DNA from: Alphaproteobacteria bacterium
GTDB taxonomy: Bacteria > Pseudomonadota > Alphaproteobacteria > Sphingomonadales > Sphingomonadaceae
DNA length: 36,826 nucleotides
Direction: 5' to 3'
Assembly (NCBI GenBank): GCA_030426245.1
Contig: JAUHYZ010000022.1
Location: 1 to 36,826 of the forward strand
Part shown: positions 27,589 to 34,591 of the stretch, in pieces
Numbering within the stretch: position 1 is the first letter of the stretch
Layout: every line of letters starts with the position of its first letter
Position numbers and translations under genes: made by a program
Notes under the pieces: generated by a model
Told to the model about the DNA's origin: nothing
The model's input: only the letters and a program-made list of their open reading frames with translations
The model's database searches: none

Positions 27589-28262
27589 AACGCCATGCCC
27601 TGGGCACGAGGCTGTGGCATTGGGTGAACCTGGCCTGCCTGGTGGTGCTGTTCATGTCCGGGCTCAACATCTCCAACGCGCATCCGCGGCTCTATTGGGG
27701 CCATTGGGGGTTTGCCCCCGAAGACGCCTGGCTGCACATCACCCGCTTCCCCGGCTGGGCCACGATCCCCGGCTATTATAGCCTGGCCAGCGCGCGGCTG
27801 TGGCACTTCCTGTTCGCCTGGCCCTTCGCGATCGGCCTGCTGCTGTTCATGATCGTATCGCTGGCCAACCGGCATTTCAGCCGCGACCTGGTGACGCGGC
27901 GCAGCGAATGGCGCTGGAGCGCGATCAAGGCCGATATCGTCAAACATCTGAAGCTCGACTTCGGGCATGCGGGATCGAAGTTCAACTTCCTCCAGAAGCT
28001 CGCCTATGGCGTTGTGATCTTCATCCTCCTGCCACTGATGATCTTCACCGGCCTCGCCATGAGCCCGGCGATGGATGCCAACTGGCCCTGGCTGGTCGAC
28101 ATGTTCGGCGGGCGCCAGAGCGCGCGTTCGATCCACTTCCTGGTCGCCTGGGCACTTGCCGGGTTCCTTGTTCTGCATGTCGTGTTGGTGCTCCTGTCCG
28201 GCCCGATCGGCCAATTGCGCGACATGATCACGGGCGGGGCGAAGATGGAGGATCGGCCATGA
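27585..28262 (+). CDS. Cytochrome b561-like membrane protein
   Basis: A 225-residue integral membrane electron carrier. Four main helices are visible: LWHWVNLACLVVLFMSGLNI, WHFLFAWPFAIGLLLFMIVS, LAYGVVIFILLPLMIFTGLA, and FLVAWALAGFLVLHVVLVLL. Histidines in RLWHW and in the H-x13-H pair of the last helix are the expected haem ligands of the Ni/Fe-hydrogenase type b cytochromes (PF01292). The start at 27585 overlaps the SDR stop, and the gene's own stop overlaps the molybdopterin enzyme as ATGA, so it most likely passes quinone-derived electrons to or from that enzyme. Confidence 0.88.
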   Translation: MKRHALGTRLWHWVNLACLVVLFMSGLNISNAHPRLYWGHWGFAPEDAWLHITRFPGWATIPGYYSLASARLWHFLFAWPFAIGLLLFMIVSLANRHFSRDLVTRRSEWRWSAIKADIVKHLKLDFGHAGSKFNFLQKLAYGVVIFILLPLMIFTGLAMSPAMDANWPWLVDMFGGRQSARSIHFLVAWALAGFLVLHVVLVLLSGPIGQLRDMITGGAKMEDRP

Positions 28263-29002
28263 AGCGGCGAAGCGTCCTGGCGGGGCTGACCGCACTGTTT
28301 TCCGGCGGATGTTCGAAGCTGGCCGAAACCGGGCCCATGTCTTCCCTGCTCGCTTCGGCGGAGGACTGGAACAGGGGCCTGCATAACCTCATGGGGCGCG
28401 AGAGAGGCGCCCTGGCGCGCGAATACGCGCTGGAGGACATCTCCCCCACATTTCGCGGAAACGGCTCTGTGGACCCTCAGGAGCCGAATTATCTGGGCCA
28501 TGCCGCTACAGGCTTCGCCGATTGGCGCCTGAGCGTATCCGGGCTGGTGACTACTCCCCTGTCGCTGTCGCTGGCCGAGCTCAAGGCGATGCCCCAGCGC
28601 GTCCAGATCACGCGGCATGACTGCGTGGAAGGGTGGAGCGCGATCGGCCAGTGGAAGGGCCCGCAGCTCTCGCTCCTGCTCAAGCGTGCAGGTTTGCAGG
28701 AGCAGGCCCGCTTCATCGTCTTCCGCTGCGCGGACAAGCTCGGCGGATCGCAATATTACGAAAGCGTGGATCTGCTGGACGCCTTCCACCCGCAAACGAT
28801 CGTCGCGCATGAGCTGAATGGGCAGCCGCTGCCGGTGAAGAACGGCGCACCGCTGCGCATGCGGATCGAGCGGCAATTGGGATACAAGCACGCCAAATAT
28901 CTGACCGGGATCGAGGCGGTGGCCAGTCTGGATGAAATTGGTGGCGGCAAAGGCGGCTATTGGGAAGATCGCGGCAATTACCAATGGTATGCCGGCATCT
29001 GA
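28259..29002 (+). CDS. Molybdopterin-dependent oxidoreductase (sulfite oxidase/MsrP fold)
   Basis: A 247-residue exported molybdoenzyme. The N-terminus MKRRSVLAGLTALFSGGCSK has a twin-arginine-like RRSVLAG and a possible lipobox at Cys18. The molybdenum-coordinating cysteine is Cys122 in ITRHDCVEGWSAIGQWKGP, the classic sulfite oxidase/YedY signature. PLRMRIERQLGYKHAKYLTGIE is the following conserved region. The Cys is retained, so activity is likely; the substrate is unknown. It is coupled by ATGA to the b-type cytochrome gene, forming a membrane electron-transfer pair. The cytochrome differs from MsrQ, so this is not a standard MsrPQ pair. Confidence 0.88.
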   Translation: MKRRSVLAGLTALFSGGCSKLAETGPMSSLLASAEDWNRGLHNLMGRERGALAREYALEDISPTFRGNGSVDPQEPNYLGHAATGFADWRLSVSGLVTTPLSLSLAELKAMPQRVQITRHDCVEGWSAIGQWKGPQLSLLLKRAGLQEQARFIVFRCADKLGGSQYYESVDLLDAFHPQTIVAHELNGQPLPVKNGAPLRMRIERQLGYKHAKYLTGIEAVASLDEIGGGKGGYWEDRGNYQWYAGI

Positions 29003-29097
29003 CATTGCCGGGTTTCTGACCGCGCTGCGCCGACGCCTGTAAAACTGCCCGCGCGGGCGAACTTGTCTCTCCGCGCGGTCCATGCCACGGCCACGCA

Positions 29098-30468
29098 ATG
29101 GCGAGCGCCCCGGAACCGAACCCCAAGCTGACCCCGCTCAACCGGAGCGCCATCTTCAGCCAGGCCTGGCCGATCATGGTCGGCCAGGCGTCTATCCCGC
29201 TGGTCGGCGTGGTCGATACGATCGTGATCGGCCGCACCGGCGATGTGGTGGCACTGGCGGGCGTCGCGCTGGGTGCGACGATCATGAACCTGCTGTTCTG
29301 GACCTTCGGCTTCCTGCGCATGGGCATGACCGGGCTGACAGCCCAGGCCGAAGGCGCAGGCAACGGCCGCGAAGTGGAGGCGCTGCTCCTGCGCGGCCTG
29401 CTGCTGGGCGGCGCGATCGGCCTGGTCATGCTGGCGCTGCAATACCCGCTGTCGGCCCTTGCCTTCGCACTGCTGGAAGGCGGGCCGGGCGTAACCTCTC
29501 AGGCCGGCACCTATGTCTTCATCTGCTTCTTCGGCGGCCCCGCCGCGCTGGCTGTGTTTGCGATTACCGGCTGGATGTTCGGCCTTGGCAAGACGCGCCA
29601 TGCCCTGGCCCTGCAGATCGTGATGAATGTCTCCAACATCGCGCTCAACATCTGGCTCGTCTGGGGCATGGACATGGGGATTGCCGGTGTGGCGCTGGGC
29701 ACGATGGGCTCGCAATGGATTGCGCTTGCCACCGGGCTGGTGCTTTGCGCGAAGATCGCCGGAGCCGGCCCACTCAGCCTGGCGCGCAAGGCAGGCCTCG
29801 CGCGACTGACAGACCGCGCCGCCCTGCTGCGCATGTTCGCGGTCAATCGCGACCTGATGATCCGCACGATCGCCTTGCTGGCCATCTTTACCTGGCTGAC
29901 CAATGCCGGGGCGCGGCTGGGCGCCGACACGCTGGCGGCCAACCATGTGCTGATGCAGTTCATTTCCGTGGCGGCCTTCATTCTCGATGCCTTCGCCTTC
30001 ACTGCCGAAGCGCGCATCGGCAATGCCATCGGCGCGCAGTCGAAAGCATACTTCCTGCGCACGATCCGCCTGACGGGGGAGTTCTCGCTGGCCGGCGGCG
30101 CCCTGCTGGCCCTGCTGTTCCTGCTGGGCGGCGATCCGGCGATCCATTTCATCACCACCGATCCCGGCGTGCGCGAAACCGCCCGCCACTTCCTGATCTT
30201 CGCCGCGCTCGTCCCGCTGATCGGCATGCCCAGCTGGATGCTGGACGGGATCTTCATCGGCGCGACCAAGACACGCGCCCTGCGCAATGCCGCGATCCTG
30301 GCCACGGCGGCCTATCTCGCGCTCGATCTCGCATTGCGGCCCTTCGGCAATATAGGCGTCTGGATCGCCTTTTTGGCCAGCTATGTGCTGCGCGCCGCCG
30401 CGCTGGCGCTGCACTTTCCCGGCCTGCTGCGCGAAGTGGATCCGCCGCGCGCGCTTGCGCGGGATTGA
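29098..30468 (+). CDS. MATE family efflux transporter
   Basis: A 456-residue inner-membrane transporter of the MATE (DinF-like) family, expected to export organic compounds by sodium or proton exchange. About 12 hydrophobic segments are seen, in two similar halves, starting with IFSQAWPIMVGQASIPLVGVVD (helix 1), followed by VALAGVALGATIMNLLFWTF and GMTGLTAQAEGAG. The second half begins around NRDLMIRTIALLAIFTWLTN and contains LLMQFISV-like and FAFTAEARIGNAIGAQ, the mirrored motif. It is separated by 95 bases from the molybdoenzyme gene and 42 bases from argG, all on the plus strand. Confidence 0.92.
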   Translation: MASAPEPNPKLTPLNRSAIFSQAWPIMVGQASIPLVGVVDTIVIGRTGDVVALAGVALGATIMNLLFWTFGFLRMGMTGLTAQAEGAGNGREVEALLLRGLLLGGAIGLVMLALQYPLSALAFALLEGGPGVTSQAGTYVFICFFGGPAALAVFAITGWMFGLGKTRHALALQIVMNVSNIALNIWLVWGMDMGIAGVALGTMGSQWIALATGLVLCAKIAGAGPLSLARKAGLARLTDRAALLRMFAVNRDLMIRTIALLAIFTWLTNAGARLGADTLAANHVLMQFISVAAFILDAFAFTAEARIGNAIGAQSKAYFLRTIRLTGEFSLAGGALLALLFLLGGDPAIHFITTDPGVRETARHFLIFAALVPLIGMPSWMLDGIFIGATKTRALRNAAILATAAYLALDLALRPFGNIGVWIAFLASYVLRAAALALHFPGLLREVDPPRALARD

Positions 30469-30510
30469 AGCGCCTGATAGGCGCCCGGCGCAATCCACCG
30501 GAGCAACGAA

Positions 30511-31740
30511 ATGTCCGATAACAAGCGCCCAGAAATCAACAAGGTCGTGCTGGCCTATTCGGGCGGCCTCGACACCAGCGTGATCGCCAAATGGCTGCAG
30601 GTCACCTATAATTGCGAAGTCGTGACTTTCACGGCCGATCTCGGCCAGGGCGAAGAGATCGAACCGGCCCGCGAAAAGGCGCGGCTGATGGGCATTCCGG
30701 ACAAGCATATCTTCATCGAGGACGTGCGCGAGGAATTCGTGCGCGACTTCGTGTTCCCGATGATGCGCGCCAATGCGCATTACGAGGGGGACTATCTGCT
30801 GGGCACCTCGATCGCCCGCCCGCTGATTTCCAAGCGGCTGGTGGAAATCGCACGCGAAACCGGCGCGGACGCCATCGCGCATGGCGCCACCGGCAAGGGC
30901 AACGATCAGGTCCGCTTCGAACTCAGCGCCTATGCCCTCGCCCCCGACATCAAGGTGATCGCGCCGTGGCGCGAATGGGATCTCACCTCGCGCACCGCGC
31001 TGATCGCCTGGGCCGAGAGCCACCAGATCGCCGTGCCGAAGGACAAGCGCGGCGAAAGCCCCTTCTCCACCGATGCCAACCTGCTGCACACCTCCTCCGA
31101 AGGCAAAGTGCTGGAGGATCCGTGGAAAGAGACGCCGGACTATGTCTATTCGCGCACGGCCAATCCCGAAGACGCACCGGACACGCCCGAATATATCACC
31201 ATCGATTTCGAGAAGGGCGACGGCACCGCGCTCAATGGCCAAGCGATGAGCCCGGCCCAGCTGCTGACCGCGCTCAACGATCTGGGCCGCAAGCACGGCA
31301 TCGGCCGGCTGGACCTGGTGGAGAACCGCTTCGTCGGCATGAAGAGCCGCGGCATGTACGAAACCCCGGGCGGCACGATCTACGCCGCCGCCCATCGCGG
31401 GATCGAACAGATCACGCTGGACCGCGGCGCGGCGCATCTCAAAGACGAGTTGATGCCCAAATATGCCGAGCTCATCTATAACGGCTTCTGGTTCGCGCCG
31501 GAGCGCGAGATGCTGCAGGCTGCGATCGATCTCAGCCAGGAGAAAGTCTCCGGCACGGTGCGGCTGAAGCTCTATAAGGGGCTGGCCAGCGTGGTCGGCC
31601 GCAAGAGCCCCAACAGCCTCTATTCAGAAGCACATGTCACCTTCGAGGACGATGCCGGCGCTTACGACCAGAAGGACGCGGAAGGCTTCATCAAGCTCAA
31701 CGCCCTGCGTCTGCGTCTGCTGGCCAAGCGGGACCGCTGA
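30511..31740 (+). CDS. argG: Argininosuccinate synthase
   Basis: Joins citrulline and aspartate using ATP, the penultimate step of arginine synthesis, in the cytoplasm. The 409-residue product has the N-type ATP pyrophosphatase loop [10 protein letters not shown] (about 14-23), [46 protein letters not shown] and [19 protein letters not shown], all family signatures. GGAG is nine bases before the ATG. It is the last gene of the plus-strand series before the poorly coding region. Confidence 0.98.
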   Translation: MSDNKRPEINKVVLAYSGGLDTSVIAKWLQVTYNCEVVTFTADLGQGEEIEPAREKARLMGIPDKHIFIEDVREEFVRDFVFPMMRANAHYEGDYLLGTSIARPLISKRLVEIARETGADAIAHGATGKGNDQVRFELSAYALAPDIKVIAPWREWDLTSRTALIAWAESHQIAVPKDKRGESPFSTDANLLHTSSEGKVLEDPWKETPDYVYSRTANPEDAPDTPEYITIDFEKGDGTALNGQAMSPAQLLTALNDLGRKHGIGRLDLVENRFVGMKSRGMYETPGGTIYAAAHRGIEQITLDRGAAHLKDELMPKYAELIYNGFWFAPEREMLQAAIDLSQEKVSGTVRLKLYKGLASVVGRKSPNSLYSEAHVTFEDDAGAYDQKDAEGFIKLNALRLRLLAKRDR

Positions 31741-31836
31741 CCGAAAGGCTCTGAATGGAGGGAGGTTGCTGCTGCATTGCAGCGCAGCCGCTCCCTAAAG
31801 CAGGATAATTTCGCACCCGCAACACGGGGCGGCAAG

Positions 31837-31880
31837 TTATCCACACTTATCCACAGCGAAAAACGCCGAAAGTGGATAAG
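31837..31880. promoter_or_regulatory. Cluster of three DnaA-box sequences
   Basis: TTATCCACA at 31837-31845 and again at 31847-31855 (direct, one base apart), both exact DnaA-box consensus, and AGTGGATAA at 31871-31879, an inverted box with one change. The second and third boxes form a perfect nine-base inverted repeat CTTATCCAC/GTGGATAAG (31846-31854, 31872-31880). It lies about 100 bases after argG in a gap without genes. Possible roles are replication origin, DnaA titration site or DnaA-controlled promoter; the surroundings are not AT-rich, and no hemE or dnaA is near. Confidence 0.65.
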
Positions 31881-32606
31881 TCGGCCTTGATTGCCTTGTG
31901 CGACTCACCCCGCAGGCACATCATCCATCCATCGAAGCCGGAAAGCCGGACCAAGATCGGGAAAGCCGCAAGGCCCGAACGATGGCGGAAAAGCAGGAAA
32001 GTTTCGACGCGGTGGCGGAAGCTGCGCGGCTTGGAAACAAGCGGATTTGCGAAAGTCTTCGGATGGACGCGAAACCCTGTGAAAGAGACGCGAGAGCACG
32101 TTGCCGGAGGCCGGAAATATCCGGCCCGGAGTGGACGGTGGCGCAAAGGTTTCGGCCGGAGCGCAATCGGATGAAGCATCGGGCCCCCACGGAATTTCCG
32201 ACCGCGGAACCGCCAGGCCAAACGGAAAGGTGCGTGCACCGGACCAATGGCCTGACGGGACCGGTTCCGGCGCGAGCGCCGGGTGATGGAGCTTTGCCAT
32301 GGAACCTCTCGGGACCGGACAAAGCGATGCCCCGGTGAAAGCAGCCGGTGCGAGTGGGGTCGGCAGCGATGCCGGCCCCATTTGTACATCAGGGGGCCTG
32401 CTGCTTATCGGGCCCTCCCCGGCGCCGCCATCCCCGCACAATCCGAGTCGCGGCAGGGATTCTCGCAAGGCCGCCCGGTTACCCCGCATTGACCACACTC
32501 CGCCCGGCGCAAATTCCCGCGATTTCGTCGGCGAGCCGTGCATCGCCATAGACGGCCCGTGCAAGTGGGGTGAAATGGGCATGCGCATGCGGTATCGGCC
32601 CGCCCC
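31881..32606. other. Long poorly coding region with a purine-rich tract
   Basis: No convincing gene was found. From about 31930 to 32250 the plus strand is rich in purines, with CGGAAAG, GGGAAAG, CGGAAAA, AGGAAAG and similar words recurring at irregular intervals of 10-20 bases. Several open frames exist on both strands, but none resembles a protein family and their composition is skewed to Arg, Pro and Ala. The best is a plus-strand frame starting MAEKQESFDAVAEAARL at 31982. The 3' part (32340-32600) may hold the rlpA promoter. Confidence 0.5.
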
Positions 32607-33158
32607 GTGACGCAGCCCTTCCGCATATCCCTTTCCCGCGCCGCTGGACGCCATGCCGCGCTGGCCGCCGCGTGCGCCGCTGCACTCGCCATGGGTGCCG
32701 CGCCGATCCTGGCGCAGGCGGAAGAAGCGCTCTCCGCAGACAATCCGGCAGAGCAAAGCTTCGTCGCCGAGTTCGAGCCCTATGCCGCCCTGCCCGACAC
32801 GGCGGAGCCCGCGGCAGAGCCCGGCGCGGTGGACATCACCGCGATCGAGCCTGCGCCGCCCGCAGAGGCGATCAAAGGCGGGCTCGCGAGCTGGTACGGC
32901 CCCCGTTTCAAGGGCCGCCGCACGGCCAGCGGCGAACGCTTCAACCCGTCCGACTACACCGCCGCGCATCGCTCCCTCCCCTTCGGCAGCAAGGTGCGCG
33001 TGACCAACCGGCGCAACGGCCGCACCGTAGTGGTGCGGATCAACGATCGCGGGCCCTTCGTGCGCGGCCGCGTGATCGATGTCAGCCAGGCCGCCGCCGC
33101 GGATCTGGGCCTGATCGGCCCCGGCCACGGCGAAGTCGAGCTGGCGCTGCTCAAGTAA
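32607..33158 (+). CDS. rlpA: RlpA-like septal ring lytic transglycosylase
   Basis: A 183-residue exported protein of the RlpA family, which cleaves denuded glycan strands at the septum. After a signal-like segment ([20 protein letters not shown]) and an acidic Pro/Ala linker (about 45-90), the double-psi beta-barrel domain follows: [55 protein letters not shown] with the catalytic Asp in DRGPF. There is no SPOR domain and no lipobox, unlike the longer E. coli protein. The frame has only a GTG start, at 32607, and a weak ribosome site, so the exact start is uncertain. Confidence 0.85.
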   Translation: MTQPFRISLSRAAGRHAALAAACAAALAMGAAPILAQAEEALSADNPAEQSFVAEFEPYAALPDTAEPAAEPGAVDITAIEPAPPAEAIKGGLASWYGPRFKGRRTASGERFNPSDYTAAHRSLPFGSKVRVTNRRNGRTVVVRINDRGPFVRGRVIDVSQAAAADLGLIGPGHGEVELALLK

Positions 33159-33420
33159 GAGGGCTTCGCGCCAAGTTTTTCCCGCCTCAGGCGCCGGCGT
33201 TCGCATCCGCTCACTTGGCTATCCTCGCGCGCTGCGAGCAAAGCTCGGCGCGCTGCGGGCGGCCGTTCGGCCTTGCGAAGCCTGCGGCTTCGGTAAACCC
33301 CGTTCGTCCTGAGCCTGTGTCGTCTTGCGACAGCTTCGCTTCCGAAGGGCGAGCGCTTCTCCCGCCCACTGGCACTTGAGGCCCAAAAGAAGAGAAGTTG
33401 ACACGGTTGACACTGTACTG
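33159..33420. other. Intergenic mosaic with short palindromes
   Basis: After rlpA the sequence is not coding. It contains GAAGCC-TGC-GGCTTC (about 33277-33291), a split copy of the dispersed GTCCTGAGC...CGAAGGGC repeat (33306-33350), and a direct repeat TTGACAC at 33398-33404 and 33407-33413. No gene or terminator is evident for rlpA. Confidence 0.5.
33306..33350 (+). repeat. Split dispersed repeat (GTCCTGAGC-N28-CGAAGGGC)
   Basis: GTCCTGAGC at 33306-33314 and CGAAGGGC at 33343-33350, separated by 28 bases. The two ends belong to a dispersed intergenic repeat common in sphingomonads and other proteobacteria. A second copy with the same 28-base spacing occurs on the minus strand at 36252-36296. 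Confidence 0.5.
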
Positions 33421-33457
33421 GGAAAAATATCGCAATGTGTCGCCTTGCGATATTTCC
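33421..33457. repeat. Long hairpin
   Basis: GGAAAAATATCGCAA (33421-33435) and TTGCGATATTTCC (33445-33457) form a 13-pair stem with a two-base bulge. The loop contains GTGTCGCC, the reverse complement of the GGCGACAC word found in the tandem array downstream. Confidence 0.7.
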
Positions 33458-33502
33458 GTATGAAACCAGTATTTTAGGACAGTTTTTGCGCAAAGCGTCC
33501 GC

Positions 33503-33623
33503 AAGGTGCATTGCGGCCAAGGCGACAGTTTTCGCCGCGCAAGGTGACACTTCGGCCAGCCCCAAGATGACGCTTTTTCCGGTAAGGCGACACTTTTCGC
33601 CGCAAGGTGACGCTTTCTCTTCC
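33503..33623 (+). repeat. Imperfect tandem repeat array, about 20-23 base units
   Basis: Five clear units begin at 33519, 33541, 33564, 33584 and 33604, each opening AAGGYGAC or AAGATGAC followed by RCTTTT-like and often TCGCCG; a degenerate unit begins at 33503 (AAGGTGCATTGCGG). Within units GGCGA and TCGCC can pair. There are no unique spacers, so it is not a CRISPR array. Confidence 0.7.
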
Positions 33624-33672
33624 CCCTCTTCTTTAGAGGGAGCCGCAGGCGTGGCGGAGGCACAGCGGTCAG

Positions 33673-33751
33673 GGGGTGGTGTTTTGCGGGCGTAACGGAC
33701 GCGTGCGCGTCCGCAACCACCCCTCGATCCCCTCCTTTGAAAAGGAGGGGA
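33673..33751. repeat. Compound palindromic element
   Basis: GGGGTGGT (33673-33680) pairs with ACCACCCC (33716-33723) around GGACGCG-TG-CGCGTCC (33697-33712). Directly after comes TCCCCTCCTTT-GA-AAAGGAGGGGA (33728-33751), an almost perfect 24-base palindrome. A CCCTC/GAGGG hairpin lies just before (about 33625-33642). The whole looks like a dispersed intergenic repeat element of about 130 bases. No gene is present to 33834. Confidence 0.65.
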
Positions 33752-33834
33752 GGTTCGCGTCTGAAATACGTCATAGCCCGGCTCCATCCGTTGGAGCCGA
33801 GTCACCTATGCCATCAAGTCCTGTGTAGGAAAGC

Positions 33835-34128
33835 TCAATTATAGAGCGCGATGCAGGAGCGGGTGATCGCCGCCATGCCGGGGAAATCCGTGCCAAAACT
33901 GTCTGTCAGCGTATAGCCCTGCGCTTCGAAATCGGCTTCCATGCAATTGCACACGTCGACTGCACGCGCCGCATCGGGCACTTCGCTGCGCAGATGGGTG
34001 ACGCATTGCTCCTGGAAGCCCTCTTCCAGCTTCTCTTCGCTCATCAGGGCAATCTCGTCCCACGCAGTGGCGCCGAACGCCACCAGGAAGCCGACCAGAG
34101 CGGCTGTCACCAATACAATAAACTTCAT
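33835..34128 (-). CDS. Small membrane-anchored or secreted protein (97 residues)
   Basis: MKFIVLVTAALVGFLVAFGA is a signal peptide or single membrane helix. The remaining 75 residues are acidic (SEEKLEEGFQEQC) and contain four cysteines, in FQEQCVTH, VCNCME and RSCIALYN, which could form two disulfides outside the cytoplasm. The family is not recognised. It lies on the same strand as uvrA, and without the island at 34200-36148 it would directly follow uvrA. Confidence 0.7.
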   Translation of the reverse strand: MKFIVLVTAALVGFLVAFGATAWDEIALMSEEKLEEGFQEQCVTHLRSEVPDAARAVDVCNCMEADFEAQGYTLTDSFGTDFPGMAAITRSCIALYN

Positions 34129-34293
34129 CGCGGCCGTTCCCCTGCCGTTTCGTTGCGAACCCCGGCAGGGACCATCGGCTCAAGGGGTTAAGAAGGCGTT
34201 GTGGGTTGTTTAGAGTCTGATCACTTAACGTGAACAAGCAAAAATGCATCCAACCGATGCCACGACATCGATATCTCAAAATGGTCAAACGCC

Positions 34294-34331
34294 AAAAAAA
34301 TTTGCATCAAAGTGAATCTGTACGAGATGCA
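34294..34331 (-). terminator. Probable terminator of the 58-codon gene
   Basis: On the minus strand TGCATC (34331-34326) pairs with GATGCA (34308-34303), then AA and seven Ts (34300-34294). The hairpin straddles the stop codon at 34309-34307. The stem is short (six pairs, 17-base loop) but the T run is strong. Confidence 0.5.
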
Positions 34332-34483
34332 GAATCAAAACCTGTGGCTTTCAATTCACGATCTGATTCTAAAGCGTCTCTAAGCCATTGTCGGTTGGTA
34401 TCACTCCGACGATCATCGATCGCTTCTTGATATTGGAGGAAGATTTCCACAAGCCAATTGCTCGATCTTTGATCTTCCGTCAT
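34307..34483 (-). CDS. Small acidic protein (58 residues), divergent partner of the avcD-like gene
   Basis: A gene too short for common cut-offs. It begins MTEDQRSSNWLVEIFLQYQE, continues into a second helix-like stretch (RQWLRDALESDRELK) and ends in SRTDSL. GGGAG lies seven bases before the ATG, an ideal ribosome site. The product is acidic (13 Asp/Glu, 8 Lys/Arg) with no membrane segment or cysteine. Codons such as AGA, TTA and CGA and the AT-rich composition match the neighbouring deaminase gene, not the host, so both belong to the same island. It diverges from that gene across 108 bases. No family is recognised. An antitoxin-like inhibitor or regulator of the deaminase is a reasonable hypothesis; in known AvcID systems the upstream inhibitor is an RNA. 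Confidence 0.65.
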   Translation of the reverse strand: MTEDQRSSNWLVEIFLQYQEAIDDRRSDTNRQWLRDALESDRELKATGFDSASRTDSL

Positions 34484-34591
34484 CGCTCAACTCCCGATTA
34501 TCTGCCCGAAATCAAATTTGTATAGATGCTTGACATCGAACTCAATCGCCGATTGTTCTAGTTGTGTATTTTTCAACGGAAAGATTTTTCA
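34484..34591. promoter_or_regulatory. Divergent promoter region of the defence island
   Basis: An AT-rich 108-base spacer between the start codons of the 58-codon gene and the deaminase gene. On the plus strand TTGACA (34530-34535) is a good -35 element; 17 bases later TTGTTC (34553-34558) is a poor -10. On the minus strand TATACA lies about 45 bases before the small gene. Promoters in both directions must overlap here. Confidence 0.4.

Noticed and set aside
27585-29002. Classical MsrPQ methionine sulfoxide reductase pair
   Set aside because: The membrane partner looks like a four-helix b561/hydrogenase-type cytochrome and not the six-helix MsrQ.
28978-31437. An 819-codon open frame on the minus strand across the MATE and argG genes
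   Set aside because: It is the antisense of two well-identified genes; GC-rich third positions create long antisense frames. The translation (many His, Gln, Asp, Ala) matches no family.
31898-32338. Open frames in the purine-rich tract
   Set aside because: Three overlapping frames are open at once on the plus strand, a sign of composition and not of coding; none has a ribosome site.
33503-33623. Possible CRISPR array
   Set aside because: Units are imperfect and contiguous, with no unique spacers of constant length and no cas genes.
34230-34430. A 66-codon plus-strand frame upstream of the deaminase
   Set aside because: It opposes the 58-codon minus-strand gene, which has a far better ribosome site and more protein-like translation.
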